Below, in pieces: positions 1-9,668 of a DNA stretch of 64,000 nucleotides. Each line of letters starts with the position of its first letter. Position 1 is the first letter of the stretch. A program made the translations under genes and the position numbers. The DNA lies in contig NZ_JABJXS010000001.1 of assembly GCF_013155275.1 (NCBI RefSeq), positions 124,001 through 188,000 on the forward strand. Direction: 5' to 3'. The notes beneath the pieces are model-generated. The model was not told where the DNA came from and searched no databases. It saw only the letters and a list, made by a program, of their open reading frames with translations. This stretch comes from Brenneria sp. hezel4-2-4. Its GTDB lineage: Bacteria; Pseudomonadota; Gammaproteobacteria; Enterobacterales; Enterobacteriaceae.

Positions 1-63
1 GCACAGTATAGCATTGGAAAAATCGCCTATTTATCGGATTAAGTCATCTTATTTAGCCGCCGC

Positions 64-999
64 TCAGGCGCCGATAATTTTTGCGGCCCTGGCTCCCCAC
101 ATCGGCGAGTCTGGCGTTTTAACCGCAGGATAATTGATTTCACTGCTGCGACGCCGGAAATCGCTGGGGCTGACGCCGACGCGTTTACGGAACACGCGTG
201 AAAAATAAAGTTGATCGTCATACCCGACGACCCGGCCGATATTGGCGATGGATTCCTGTGTGGTCTGCAACAGTAATTTGGCGCGGATCACCCGCTGGTC
301 TTCACGCCAGCGCAGAATATTGATGCCAACCTGTTCACGGAACAAATGGGCCAGCCGCGACGGCGACAGGCAGACGTGCCGGGCGACCTCATCAATCCGT
401 AGCTCGCCGGCAAGGTTGGCGGTAATAAACTGACAGGCCTCAATCACCCGCGGATCCATAATTTTTTGCGGACTCAGCGGATCTTCTTCCATGGCCCTCA
501 ATAGCAGGCGTTCAAGTAAATTCATGCCCAGCTCTTCCGAGAATCGCCGCCCGGAGCGCTGCGTTTGTTCAATATCGGCAAACAGCCGATCGAACTCCAG
601 CAACAATTGATTATTCGGCAGGCTCAGGCGCCCGACGTCGCAGTGCCGACTATGCCACTCCAGCCAGTCGGCCCAATAGGCCCGAGGGCGGAAATACACC
701 CAGCGGTGATACCAGCAATCGCTGTCGGGCGAGCGTCCGTAAAAATGCGCCGATTTGGGGGGAAACAGCAGTAAATCCCCCGGATTGCAATAAAAGGCAT
801 TCTTACCGTCAAAAACCTGCCCTCGCCCTTTTATCGTGAGATTAATAATGTAGCCTTTCATGCCGTCAGGGCGATCGATAAAGAAATCGAGCGGGCCGTT
901 CGCCAGGATCGGCGTCAACCCGGCGACCAGATAGGCGTTAAACGCATAGCCCGGCAGCAACGGATTGGACTGGGATTCATCTGCCACGCGGTGATACAT
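64..999 (-). CDS. araC: AraC, arabinose-responsive transcriptional regulator
   Basis: AraC/XylS-family regulator that senses L-arabinose and activates or represses the ara genes. The N-terminal half is the arabinose-binding cupin and dimerisation region ([20 protein letters not shown] near residue 13, [17 protein letters not shown] near residue 73). The C-terminal half has two helix-turn-helix motifs ([19 protein letters not shown], then [20 protein letters not shown]). It closely resembles E. coli AraC but has a somewhat longer N-terminus and tail. I chose the ATG at 999 over a TTG one codon upstream because a GGAGG lies 4 nt before it. It is on the same strand as araFGH and 92 nt beyond araH, not divergent from araBA as in E. 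coli, so read-through from the transporter operon is possible. Confidence 0.95.
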   Translation of the reverse strand: MYHRVADESQSNPLLPGYAFNAYLVAGLTPILANGPLDFFIDRPDGMKGYIINLTIKGRGQVFDGKNAFYCNPGDLLLFPPKSAHFYGRSPDSDCWYHRWVYFRPRAYWADWLEWHSRHCDVGRLSLPNNQLLLEFDRLFADIEQTQRSGRRFSEELGMNLLERLLLRAMEEDPLSPQKIMDPRVIEACQFITANLAGELRIDEVARHVCLSPSRLAHLFREQVGINILRWREDQRVIRAKLLLQTTQESIANIGRVVGYDDQLYFSRVFRKRVGVSPSDFRRRSSEINYPAVKTPDSPMWGARAAKIIGA

Positions 1000-1091
1000 C
1001 AAACCTCCGGAATGCGCAGAGTAAAATACGAAATTTTTCTTCCTTGTCCCTTATCCGCGCCGCGCCGATAGGGACATAACGGTCATCAAGC

Positions 1092-2096
1092 CTATGCGGT
1101 CTTTTTCGCCATCTGTTTGTAACGGTCGAAGATCACCGCCGCCAGCAGAATCAAACCGCGCACCACATATTGGGAAAACGGCGAAATATTCAATAGGTTC
1201 ATCGCATTTTCCACGGTGCCCAGAATCAGCACCCCGGCGATCACATAGGAAATTTTTCCGATGCCGCCCTTCAAAGACACCCCGCCCAGCACACAGGCGG
1301 AGATCACGATCAGCTCATAGCCAATGGAGGTCATCGGCTGGCCGCTGGTCATGCGTGAGGCCAGAATGATGCCCGCCGCGGCGGATACCAGCCCGGAAAG
1401 CGCAAAGATGATGATTTTCGTGCGAACGACAGGCACTCCCGCCAGCCGCGCGGCCTCTTCATTGCCGCCGATCGCCAGCGTATTGCGCCCGAAGGTGGTT
1501 TTATTCAGCAGCAGCCCGAACAACACCATGCACCCCAGGGTAATCCAGATCGGCGCCGGCAGTCCCAGCCAGTTGGCATAACCCAGTTCAAAGAAGCGTT
1601 CGTCTTCAATCCCCACCGCCTTACCATCAGAGATGATGTAAGCCAGCCCGCGCGCAATCTGCATCGTCGCCAGCGTGGTGATCAGCGCGTTGATCTTAAG
1701 ACGCGCAATGATAAAGCCGTTAAGCAGACCGAATGCCACGCCCAGCAATAATCCGGCGCCGACGCCGATCCACAGGCTTTCGCTGAGGTTGATCACCACC
1801 GCCGTGGTCACGCCGGCGCAGGCGATAATGGACGCGACGGACAAGTCGAAATCCCCGGACGCCAGGCAAAACAACATGCCGCAGGCCACCATACCCGACA
1901 TGGATATCGCCAGTCCCAGTCCTTTCATATTGATAAAACTGGCGAAGTTGGGCACAAAAATCGCGCATCCCAGAAACAGCACGGCAAAAACCACCAGCAT
2001 GCCGTAGTTATCCCAAATGCGGGACATGCCGGCCCCGACTCTTTTCTTCTCGGAAGCCGCAGCGGTTACCGTTGAATCTGTTTTACTTATTGGCAT
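1092..2096 (-). CDS. araH: L-arabinose ABC transporter permease AraH
   Basis: Membrane permease of the AraFGH high-affinity L-arabinose importer, of the RbsC/XylH branched family. The 334-residue protein has a charged cytoplasmic N-terminus of about 30 residues and then a series of hydrophobic helices from about residue 32 to the end. The family signature GGNEEAARLAGVPV lies near residue 210, and EAA-like loop residues follow. It starts 18 nt after the araG stop, so it is co-transcribed with araF and araG. It forms the channel through which arabinose released from AraF crosses the inner membrane at the expense of ATP hydrolysed by AraG. Confidence 0.95.
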   Translation of the reverse strand: MPISKTDSTVTAAASEKKRVGAGMSRIWDNYGMLVVFAVLFLGCAIFVPNFASFINMKGLGLAISMSGMVACGMLFCLASGDFDLSVASIIACAGVTTAVVINLSESLWIGVGAGLLLGVAFGLLNGFIIARLKINALITTLATMQIARGLAYIISDGKAVGIEDERFFELGYANWLGLPAPIWITLGCMVLFGLLLNKTTFGRNTLAIGGNEEAARLAGVPVVRTKIIIFALSGLVSAAAGIILASRMTSGQPMTSIGYELIVISACVLGGVSLKGGIGKISYVIAGVLILGTVENAMNLLNISPFSQYVVRGLILLAAVIFDRYKQMAKKTA

Positions 2097-2114
2097 GGTT
2101 TTGCTCCTTTACGG

Positions 2115-3638
2115 TCAGGCAACCGCAGATTCGATATCAGGGGTTCGTAACATCGCCAGACTCAGCGCTTTTTGCTCAGTGGCCTCGTCATGCAGAAGTT
2201 CGCCGGATACCTCGCCCTCGCGCATCACAATAATTCGGTCCGCCAGTCCAAGCACCTCCGGCAGATCGCTGGAGGCGAACAGAACGGCAATGCCTTGTTT
2301 CGCCAGTTCATAAATGACGTGGTAAATTTCATGTTTGGCGCCGACATCAATCCCGCGCGTTGGCTCATCCAGCAGGATGACTTTCATCTCTTCCGATAGC
2401 CAGCGGCCGAGAATCGCCTTCTGCTGATTACCGCCGGAAAGATTCATCATCAATTGTTCCGCGCTCGGGGTTTTAATGTTCAGCGCCTGAATGCGGCGGG
2501 CGGCATTATCTTTTTCCCACGGGGTGTTGATGATAAAACCGGCTTTCAGACTCTTGCGGCGGGCGCTGATATTAATGTTGTCGCGCACCGAGTGAACGGC
2601 GATGATGCCCTCCGCCTTGCGGTCTTCCGGGCACAGCATCACGCCCTGACGGATGGCATCAATCGGCGAATTCACCACCAGCGGCTTGCCGTCCAGCAGC
2701 ACCTGCCCACCGCTGATGCGGGTCGCGCCAAACAGCCCTTTCATCAGTTCGCTGCGCCCGGCGCCCACCAGTCCGAACAGCCCGACAATCTCCCCTTGAC
2801 GCACATGCAGCGAAATGGCCGACTTCACCCCCGGCGCCTTAACCTCCCTCAACGTCAGCCGCTCCTCGCCGTGCGGACGTGGCGCATAGCCATAGATATC
2901 CCCCAGATTTCTTCCCACCATCGCCAGCACCAGCGATTCATGGTTGACCTGTTGCATATCATCGAACGTGCGCACACAGCGGCCGTCTTTAAACACCGTG
3001 ATGGCGTCGGCGAGAGCGAAAATTTCCTCCATACGGTGTGAAACGTACAAAATAACCCGCCCTTCGCGGCGTAATTCGGCGATCACCCGGAACAGTTGTT
3101 CGATTTCACGCGCGGATAGCGAACTGGTCGGCTCATCAAAAGCAATAATTTTCGCGTTGCGGGCCAGCGCCTTGGCAATCTCCACCATTTGCCATTGACC
3201 GATAGACAGGTACTTAAGCGGGGTATCGGGGTCGATATCCACCCCCAGATGTTCAAGTTGCAGTTTGGTTTCGTAACGCAGCAGCGAATAATTCACCAGG
3301 CCGTACTTGTGCGGCAACTGACCGAGATAAATATTCTCCGCCACCGTCATTTCCGGCACCAGATGCAACTCCTGATAAATAATCGCCACGCCGGCATTCA
3401 GCGCATCCATCGTATTGTTGAACCGCACGGGCCGCCCCTGAATATGGATTTCTCCGGCGGAAGGCAAATAGTTGCCGCTCAGGATTTTCAGCAGCGTGGA
3501 TTTACCCGCCCCGTTTTCTCCCATCAATGCATGGATCTGACCTGCCTGGCAGGAAAAGCTGATGTCCGCCAGCGCCTTGACGCCGGGAAATTCTTTTCCA
3601 ATGCCATGAAACGACAAATAGGGTGACCGTGCCGTCAT
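2115..3638 (-). CDS. araG: L-arabinose ABC transporter ATP-binding protein AraG
   Basis: Double-domain sugar ABC ATPase (507 residues) of the RbsA/MglA type. The first nucleotide-binding domain has Walker [10 protein letters not shown] near residue 40, the signature [20 protein letters not shown] and Walker [11 protein letters not shown]. The second half has the degenerate Walker [10 protein letters not shown] near residue 290, signature [15 protein letters not shown] and Walker [13 protein letters not shown]. This tandem arrangement with a degenerate second P-loop is normal for the family. It couples ATP hydrolysis to arabinose import through AraH. An AGGA motif 8-9 nt upstream supports the ATG at 3638. 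Confidence 0.96.
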   Translation of the reverse strand: MTARSPYLSFHGIGKEFPGVKALADISFSCQAGQIHALMGENGAGKSTLLKILSGNYLPSAGEIHIQGRPVRFNNTMDALNAGVAIIYQELHLVPEMTVAENIYLGQLPHKYGLVNYSLLRYETKLQLEHLGVDIDPDTPLKYLSIGQWQMVEIAKALARNAKIIAFDEPTSSLSAREIEQLFRVIAELRREGRVILYVSHRMEEIFALADAITVFKDGRCVRTFDDMQQVNHESLVLAMVGRNLGDIYGYAPRPHGEERLTLREVKAPGVKSAISLHVRQGEIVGLFGLVGAGRSELMKGLFGATRISGGQVLLDGKPLVVNSPIDAIRQGVMLCPEDRKAEGIIAVHSVRDNINISARRKSLKAGFIINTPWEKDNAARRIQALNIKTPSAEQLMMNLSGGNQQKAILGRWLSEEMKVILLDEPTRGIDVGAKHEIYHVIYELAKQGIAVLFASSDLPEVLGLADRIIVMREGEVSGELLHDEATEQKALSLAMLRTPDIESAVA

Positions 3639-3711
3639 TTCCGTGTCCTCATGGTTAAAACCGTTGTGGCAGAAACGGCGAAGACATCCATGTCTTGCCG
3701 CAAAAAAGGGC

Positions 3712-4695
3712 TTACAACAGGCCTTTTTTCTCCAGTTCGACTTTGAAGTTGTCGCGGGTGATCAGCACGACATCGGTAACTTCGGTAAATTTTTGCGGTT
3801 CAACCCCGTTGGCGACCCACTCATTCAGCATCTGGATACTTTTATAGCCGTGGATATCGGGACTCGGCAACAGCGAACCATAAAAGCCCGTGCTCTGTCC
3901 TTTTGACAGTTCACTCACCGCATCCACGCCGTTAATGCCGATGCCAATCACGTTCTCCGCTTTGAACCCTTGCCCTTCGGTAGCCCGCACGCCGCCCAGC
4001 ACGGTGTTATCGTTCATGCCGACAATCAGCCAGTTTTTCACTTGCGAATGTTGCACCAGCATGGAGTTGGCGGCGTCGAATGCGCCGGGAATATCATTGG
4101 ATTTGGTCGGCACCTGATAGATTTGTTTTTCCGGGAAACCGGCGGCTTTCAAGGCATCCATCGAGCCGGAAGTCCGGCGGCGGGCGGTATCCAGTTCATT
4201 GGCGGTAATCGCCATCACCGCCGTTTCATCGACTTTCCAGCCGCGTTTATTCATTTCCTTCCACAGCTCCTGCCCCTGTCGCTCGCCGATTTTGGTGGCG
4301 GCCATCATCACCAGCGGCACGGTATCCATCGGTTCCCCTTTGGCGTTGACGAACTGATCGTCGACGGCGATGACTTTCAAATCGTAGCCGCGCGCTTTGG
4401 CGACAATGGCCGGCCCCAATTTCGGATCGGGGGTGCAGATAACGAAACCTTTCGCCCCGCTGGCCGCCAGGCTATCAATCGCGTTAAGGGTTTTTTCGCC
4501 GTCCGGAACGGCAATTTTGATAACGTCGAAACCGAGATCTTTTCCTGCCTTATCAGCAAATTTCCATTCAGTCTGAAACCAGGGCTCTTCGGGTTGTTTC
4601 ACCAAAAACCCCAGCTTCATTGTTTCGGCGATAGCCGATTGTGACATAACGGCGGCCAGCCCAATCGTCGCCAGCGCCTTAGTGAATTTATGCAT
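3712..4695 (-). CDS. araF: L-arabinose-binding periplasmic protein AraF
   Basis: Periplasmic substrate-binding protein of the AraFGH importer, 327 residues. It begins with a typical Sec signal peptide ([20 protein letters not shown], likely cleaved after the SAIA motif near residue 23). The mature part starts [18 protein letters not shown] and has the two-lobed periplasmic-binding-protein pattern, including [20 protein letters not shown] and [20 protein letters not shown]. It is the first gene of the minus-strand araFGH unit and divergent from araB across a 376-bp regulatory gap. GGAG stands 6 nt before the ATG. Mature AraF binds L-arabinose and hands it to AraH. Confidence 0.96.
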   Translation of the reverse strand: MHKFTKALATIGLAAVMSQSAIAETMKLGFLVKQPEEPWFQTEWKFADKAGKDLGFDVIKIAVPDGEKTLNAIDSLAASGAKGFVICTPDPKLGPAIVAKARGYDLKVIAVDDQFVNAKGEPMDTVPLVMMAATKIGERQGQELWKEMNKRGWKVDETAVMAITANELDTARRRTSGSMDALKAAGFPEKQIYQVPTKSNDIPGAFDAANSMLVQHSQVKNWLIVGMNDNTVLGGVRATEGQGFKAENVIGIGINGVDAVSELSKGQSTGFYGSLLPSPDIHGYKSIQMLNEWVANGVEPQKFTEVTDVVLITRDNFKVELEKKGLL

Positions 4696-5071
4696 GATGT
4701 TCTCCGGTATAGTGATTTTTTACACCTCAGAGGATCGTGGGTGTGTAATCGTTTCCAGTAAGGCATTTTCAGTCTGGATAAAGTAAAAACACGGACTTAG
4801 TGCAAATTCTTTACTCAGCGGCATTCAGACGTTGTATGTTTTAGCGGTTATTTTCATCAATAATATAGAGCGTTATCACATAGCGGAATAACGACAGGTT
4901 TGTGCATATATTTAGCAAATTTAACCAGTCGTTAACTTTTGACGAACATCACAAAATGACTATCGGCGGCAGAAAAATACATACTTCCAGCTAACCGCTC
5001 CTCACTCCGCCGGGCATCCCCCCTCTATCGTAACCAGCAATAAATAACGGCGGATGAACAGGAGCAGAGCA
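4696..5071. promoter_or_regulatory. Divergent araFGH / araBA control region
   Basis: This 376-bp gap separates two divergently transcribed arabinose units and holds no gene. I see a good CRP-like site at 4938-4953 (TTTGA, six bases, TCACA) and an AraC half-site-like stretch at about 4913-4926 (TAGCAAATTTAACC, compare the E. coli araI half-site with TAGCA and ATCCA blocks). A second partial AraC-like match, on the minus strand at about 4776-4795, contains TTTATCCAG. Promoter elements are not clear enough to place. Shared control by CRP and AraC is expected from the E. coli system. Confidence 0.6.
4938..4953. promoter_or_regulatory. Putative CRP-cAMP binding site
   Basis: The sequence TTTGA-CGAACA-TCACA fits the CRP consensus TGTGA-N6-TCACA with a perfect right half and four of five bases in the left half. 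It lies 118 bp before the araB start and 243 bp before the araF start. Catabolite control of both ara units is established in E. coli; assignment here rests on the sequence match alone. Confidence 0.55.
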
Positions 5072-6757
5072 ATGAATGCGGGTGCGATTACGATTGGCCT
5101 CGACTTTGGCAGTGATTCGGTGCGCGCATTGGCCGTTGACTGTCAAACCGGACAAGAATTAGCAACAGAGGTGGTTTTTTATCCCCGCTGGCGTGAAGGA
5201 AAGTATTGTCAGCCGGCGCAAAACCAATTCCGCCATCATCCGTTGGATTATATCGAATCACTGGAACAGGCGATTCGTGCGGTCGCGGGACGCCTGACGG
5301 CCGGACAGCGTCAACAGATCATCGGCATCGGCGTGGATTCAACCGGCTCCACCCCGGCCCCTATCGATGCGCAAGGCGACGTTCTGGCATTGCGTCCCGA
5401 ATTCGCCGAAAACCCCAATGCCATGTTCGTACTATGGAAAGATCACACCGCCATAGAGGAAGCGGAGGAGATCAACGCCCTGTGCCGCAGCGGTCGGTTT
5501 GCGGATTACACCCGCTACATCGGCGGCGTTTACTCCTCGGAATGGTTCTGGGCCAAAATTCTCCACCTATCGCGTCAGGACGCCGCCGTGCGTCAGGCCG
5601 CCGTTTCCTGGATCGAACTGTGTGACTGGGTGCCCGCCCTGCTGTCCGGCGCCACAACGCCGGGCGGCATCAAACGCGGCCGGTGCAGCGCCGGCCACAA
5701 ATCGCTCTGGCACCCGGACTGGGGCGGCTTGCCGTCAAAAGATTTTTTACAGGCGCTCGATCCCCGCCTGACCGAAAACCTGCAATACCCGCTGTTTACC
5801 GACACCTGGACCGCCGATCGGCCGGTCGGCACTCTTACCGCTGACTGGGCGCGGCGCCTCGGCCTGCCGGCGACCGTGACGATCGCCGGCGGCGCATTTG
5901 ACTGCCACGTCGGCGCCGTGGGGGCCGGCGCCAAACCCTATACCCTGGTCAAAGTGATCGGAACATCCACCTGCGACATTCTGATTGCCGACGACGCGCG
6001 CATCGCCGATCGGACAATCACGGGGATTTGCGGCCAGGTTGATGGCAGCGTGGTGCCCGGTTATATCGGGCTGGAAGCCGGGCAATCCGCCTTTGGCGAT
6101 ATGTATGCCTGGTTTAGCCGCCTGCTGAACTGGCCGTTGCAGCAGGCGATCAGCGATCATCCCGAACTCAAAATCCCCTTACAGGACACCGAAACCCGGC
6201 TGCTGGAGCGGCTGACCCAGGCCTGGGCTGAAAACCCGACGCTGGATCGCCTGCCGGTGGTGCTCGATTGGTTTAACGGACGCAGAACTCCGTTCGCCAA
6301 TCAGCGGCTAAAAGGCGTCATCGCCGACCTGAATCTGGCAACCGACGCCCCGACGCTGTTCGGCGGGTTTATCGCCGCCACCGCCTTCGGCGCCCGCGCC
6401 ATTATGGAATGTTTTGAAGATCAGGGCATTGCGGTTGAAAACATTATGGCGCTGGGCGGCATCGCCCGTAAATCGCCCGCCATCATGCAGGTCTGTAGCG
6501 ATGTGATGAACCGTCCGTTGCAAATTGTGGCCTCCGATCAATGCTGCGCCCTGGGCGCGGCCATCTTTGCCGCCGTCGCCGCCGGCGTTCATGCCGATAT
6601 CCCTGCCGCGCAACGCCATATGTCCAGCGGTATCGAACGCACACTAATGCCGGATAGCCGGCGTGTTGCCCGCTACCAGCAGCTTTACCAACGTTACCAA
6701 CAGTGGTGCCGCATAGCGGAACCGGCTTACGGCCCGCAGTCCGGGGCCGAAGCGTAG
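5072..6757 (+). CDS. araB: Ribulokinase AraB
   Basis: FGGY-family sugar kinase that phosphorylates L-ribulose to L-ribulose 5-phosphate, the second step of arabinose breakdown. The ATP-binding N-terminal motif [18 protein letters not shown] sits near residue 6. The substrate-region [13 protein letters not shown] is near residue 90, and the C-terminal FGGY block with [18 protein letters not shown] and [20 protein letters not shown] follows. I prefer the ATG at 5072 (561 residues): GGAG at 5061-5064 is well spaced for it, and an in-frame ATG at 5054 lies upstream of that site. araA follows 42 nt later, forming a two-gene araBA unit. Confidence 0.95.
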   Translation: MNAGAITIGLDFGSDSVRALAVDCQTGQELATEVVFYPRWREGKYCQPAQNQFRHHPLDYIESLEQAIRAVAGRLTAGQRQQIIGIGVDSTGSTPAPIDAQGDVLALRPEFAENPNAMFVLWKDHTAIEEAEEINALCRSGRFADYTRYIGGVYSSEWFWAKILHLSRQDAAVRQAAVSWIELCDWVPALLSGATTPGGIKRGRCSAGHKSLWHPDWGGLPSKDFLQALDPRLTENLQYPLFTDTWTADRPVGTLTADWARRLGLPATVTIAGGAFDCHVGAVGAGAKPYTLVKVIGTSTCDILIADDARIADRTITGICGQVDGSVVPGYIGLEAGQSAFGDMYAWFSRLLNWPLQQAISDHPELKIPLQDTETRLLERLTQAWAENPTLDRLPVVLDWFNGRRTPFANQRLKGVIADLNLATDAPTLFGGFIAATAFGARAIMECFEDQGIAVENIMALGGIARKSPAIMQVCSDVMNRPLQIVASDQCCALGAAIFAAVAAGVHADIPAAQRHMSSGIERTLMPDSRRVARYQQLYQRYQQWCRIAEPAYGPQSGAEA

Positions 6758-6799
6758 AACCTATTTTCCCCCCACGGGAATACCGCAACAGGAGTCAGC

Positions 6800-8305
6800 A
6801 TGGATCATTTTAAGCAACATGAAGTCTGGTTCGTTATTGGCAGCCAGCATCTTTATGGGCCGGAAACCTTACGTCAGGTAAAAGAAAATGCGGAAAAAGT
6901 GGTTGCCGGTCTGAATCAGGAAGCCCGTCTGCCGGTAAAACTGGTGCTTAAACCGCTGGTGAAAACACCGGATGAAATCATCGCGCTGTGCCGCGACGCC
7001 AACTACCAGCCAACCTGCATCGGCCTGATCGCCTGGCTGCACACCTTCTCGCCCGCCAAAATGTGGATCGGCGGACTGACGATTCTCAACAAGCCGCTGC
7101 TGCAATTTCATACGCAGTTCAACGCCGAAATTCCGTGGGACACCATGGATATGGATTTTATGAACCTAAACCAGACCGCGCACGGCGGGCGGGAATTTGG
7201 GTTTATCGGCGCCCGGATGCGTCAGGCGCATCAGGTTGTGGTCGGTCATTGGCAGGATAAAAACGCGCACCGGCGCATCGCCAAATGGATGCGGGTGGCC
7301 GCCGCCATTCAGGAAAGCAAACAGCTGAAACTGGCGCGCTTTGGCGACAATATGCGTGAAGTGGCGGTGACGGAAGGCGATAAGGTCGGCGCACAGATCC
7401 AGTTCGGCTATTCCGTCAGCGCCTGGGGGCTGGGTGATTTAACCGAGGTGGTCGATGCCGTTTCCAAAGCGGATATTGATGCGCTGGTGGAAGAGTATGA
7501 AGCCAGCTATCAGTTGACCGACGCCGTAAAGTTGCACGGCCCCAATCGCCAAAACCTGCTGGACGCCGCACAAATCGAGCTGGGTATGCGGCGTTTTCTG
7601 GAGCAAGGCGGCTATAAGGCCTTCACCACCGATTTTGAAAACCTATACGGACTGAAGCAGTTGCCTGGGCTGGCGGTACAGCGTCTGATGCAACGCGGCT
7701 ACGGTTTTGCCGGCGAAGGCGACTGGAAGACCGCCGCCCTGCTGCGCATCATGAAAGTGATGGCCGGCGGATTGCCGGGCGGCACCTCGTTTATGGAGGA
7801 CTACACCTACAATTTCCAGCACGGAAATAATCTGGTGGTCGGTTCACATATGCTGGAAGTCTGTCCCAGCATCGCCAAAGAACAGCAACCCGTTCTGGAC
7901 GCGCAGCATCTGGGGATTGGCGGCAAAGCGGACCCCGCCCGTCTGATTTTCTCCGCCCCGGCCGGACTCGCCCTGAATGCCAGCGTTATCGATATGGGCG
8001 ATCGCTTCAGAATGCTGGTCAACATGGTGGATACCATCGAACAGCCCCGTCCCTTGCCCAAACTGCCCGTCGCCCGCGCCATCTGGCAAGCCCGGCCGTC
8101 GCTGGAGGTGGCGGCCGAAGCCTGGATGTTAGCCGGAGGCGCGCATCACACGGTATTCAGTCAGGCGCTGGACGTGGATTATATGCGGCTGTACGCTGAA
8201 ATGCAGAACATTGAGTTACTGGTGATCGACAACGATACCCGACTTGCTGATTTCAAGGATGCGCTGCGCTGGAACGAAGTGTACTACAAGCTTTGTAGCC
8301 GCTAA
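6800..8305 (+). CDS. araA: L-arabinose isomerase AraA
   Basis: Cytosolic isomerase converting L-arabinose to L-ribulose with a divalent metal. The 501-residue length matches the family (500 in E. coli). Metal and catalytic residues are visible: the Glu in [12 protein letters not shown], the Glu in [10 protein letters not shown], the His in [12 protein letters not shown] and the His in [14 protein letters not shown], corresponding to E306, E333, H350 and H450 of the E. coli enzyme. AGGAG lies 7 nt before the ATG. It follows araB. The next gene downstream is rsxA, so araD, which completes the E. coli operon, is not here. Confidence 0.96.
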   Translation: MDHFKQHEVWFVIGSQHLYGPETLRQVKENAEKVVAGLNQEARLPVKLVLKPLVKTPDEIIALCRDANYQPTCIGLIAWLHTFSPAKMWIGGLTILNKPLLQFHTQFNAEIPWDTMDMDFMNLNQTAHGGREFGFIGARMRQAHQVVVGHWQDKNAHRRIAKWMRVAAAIQESKQLKLARFGDNMREVAVTEGDKVGAQIQFGYSVSAWGLGDLTEVVDAVSKADIDALVEEYEASYQLTDAVKLHGPNRQNLLDAAQIELGMRRFLEQGGYKAFTTDFENLYGLKQLPGLAVQRLMQRGYGFAGEGDWKTAALLRIMKVMAGGLPGGTSFMEDYTYNFQHGNNLVVGSHMLEVCPSIAKEQQPVLDAQHLGIGGKADPARLIFSAPAGLALNASVIDMGDRFRMLVNMVDTIEQPRPLPKLPVARAIWQARPSLEVAAEAWMLAGGAHHTVFSQALDVDYMRLYAEMQNIELLVIDNDTRLADFKDALRWNEVYYKLCSR

Positions 8306-8329
8306 GGCGCAAATAGCATTATTGGCATA

Positions 8330-8357
8330 GGCCGGCGAACGCCGGCCCATACCCTTT
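8330..8357 (+). terminator. Possible araBA terminator hairpin
   Basis: A perfect 7-bp GC-only stem (GGCCGGC, loop GAAC, GCCGGCC) begins 24 nt after the araA stop. It is followed by CATACCCTTTATTAT, with only a weak T tract, so termination is plausible rather than certain. It marks the boundary between the arabinose unit and rsxA. Confidence 0.5.
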
Positions 8358-8508
8358 ATTATCGCCATCTGCTAACCTTTGCGTTTCTTTCATCCTGGCT
8401 ACGATATCGACACCTATTCAGGTTTTCGCCTATATCCCTACTTTAGATGTGTTGTCGAAAGCCTGACAATACCCGATAATACGCGGGTTTTGTTTTTTAG
8501 GCATAGTA

Positions 8509-9090
8509 ATGACCGAATACGCACTGCTGTTTGTTAGCGCCCTTCTGGTGAATAATTTCGTTTTAGTGAAATTCCTGGGGCTGTGTCCGTTTATGGGCGT
8601 TTCCAAGCGATTGGAGACGGCCATCGGCATGGGCCTGGCCACGACATTCGTGATGACGCTCGGCTCCATGTTCTCATGGATAATCAACGAATTTATCCTG
8701 GTTCCACTCAATATCGTTTACTTGCGGACGATGGCGTTAATTCTGGTATTGGCGGTGGTCGTTCAGTTTTCCGAGCTGGTGGTGCGTAAAACCAGTCCGG
8801 AGCTTTATCGCCTGCTGGGGATTTTTCTGCCGCTGATCACCACCAACTGCGCCGTGCTGGGGGTTGTATTGCTCAATGTCAACATGTCGCATGGCTTTCT
8901 TCAGTCAACGATCTACGGGTTTGGCGGGGCGGCCGGTTTTTCTGTTGTTATGGTGCTGTTTGCCGCCATTCGCGAACGTCTCGCCGTGTCTGACGTTCCC
9001 GCGCCTTTCCGCGGCTCATCGATCGCCCTCATTACCGCCGGCCTGATGTCGCTGGCTTTCATGGGCTTTACCGGTCTGGTGAAGTTCTGA
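8509..9090 (+). CDS. rsxA: Electron transport complex subunit RsxA (RnfA)
   Basis: Integral membrane subunit of the Rsx/Rnf complex, which moves electrons between NADH and ferredoxin-type carriers coupled to ion flow. In E. coli it keeps the SoxR iron-sulfur sensor reduced. The 193-residue protein is almost wholly hydrophobic with about six membrane helices, starting [20 protein letters not shown]. The family block [16 protein letters not shown] is near residue 23 and [16 protein letters not shown] near residue 104. Similar blocks recur in its homologue RsxE. Its TGA overlaps the rsxB ATG (TGATG), suggesting translational coupling. Confidence 0.97.
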   Translation: MTEYALLFVSALLVNNFVLVKFLGLCPFMGVSKRLETAIGMGLATTFVMTLGSMFSWIINEFILVPLNIVYLRTMALILVLAVVVQFSELVVRKTSPELYRLLGIFLPLITTNCAVLGVVLLNVNMSHGFLQSTIYGFGGAAGFSVVMVLFAAIRERLAVSDVPAPFRGSSIALITAGLMSLAFMGFTGLVKF

Positions 9091-9668
9091 TGACGGCTAT
9101 CTGGATCGCCATTGCGGCTCTCAGCTCGCTGGCACTCTTTTTCGGATTGATCCTGGGCTATGCCTCGCGCCGTTTCCAGGTGGAGAGCGATCCGGTCGTT
9201 GAACAGGTTGAAGCCATGCTGCCGCAAAGCCAGTGCGGCCAGTGCGGCTACCCCGGCTGCCGGCCCTATGCCGAAGCGGTTTCCCTGAATGGCGAAAGCA
9301 TCAACAAGTGCGTGCCCGGCGGCGAAGCGATGATGCTCAAGCTGGCCGAGAAGCTGAATATCGATCCGCAGCCGCTCGATGGGGACAGCGCGGCGCGGAA
9401 TCCAGAGCGCAAAGTGGCCTGGATTGATGAAAGCAACTGTATCGGCTGCACGAAATGCATTCAGGCCTGCCCGGTAGACGCCATTATCGGCAGCACCAAA
9501 GCCGTACACACCGTCGTCAGTGAGTTATGCACCGGCTGCGACCTGTGCGTCTCCCCTTGCCCCACTGACTGTATTGAATTGCGGCCCGTCGCCCCGACGC
9601 CCGCAAACTGGAAATGGGATCTCAATACGATTCCGGTGCGCGTTATTCAAGTAGAACACCATGCTTAA
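9090..9668 (+). CDS. rsxB: Electron transport complex subunit RsxB (RnfB), iron-sulfur protein
   Basis: Membrane-anchored iron-sulfur subunit of the Rsx complex, 192 residues. An N-terminal hydrophobic helix (about residues 4-24) is followed by a cysteine cluster, [18 protein letters not shown] near residue 47. Two ferredoxin-type 4Fe-4S motifs follow: [16 protein letters not shown] near residue 117 and [16 protein letters not shown] near residue 147. It passes electrons between the soluble and membrane parts of the complex. It overlaps rsxA by one base and rsxC by eight, consistent with tight coupling in one operon. Confidence 0.97.
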   Translation: MTAIWIAIAALSSLALFFGLILGYASRRFQVESDPVVEQVEAMLPQSQCGQCGYPGCRPYAEAVSLNGESINKCVPGGEAMMLKLAEKLNIDPQPLDGDSAARNPERKVAWIDESNCIGCTKCIQACPVDAIIGSTKAVHTVVSELCTGCDLCVSPCPTDCIELRPVAPTPANWKWDLNTIPVRVIQVEHHA

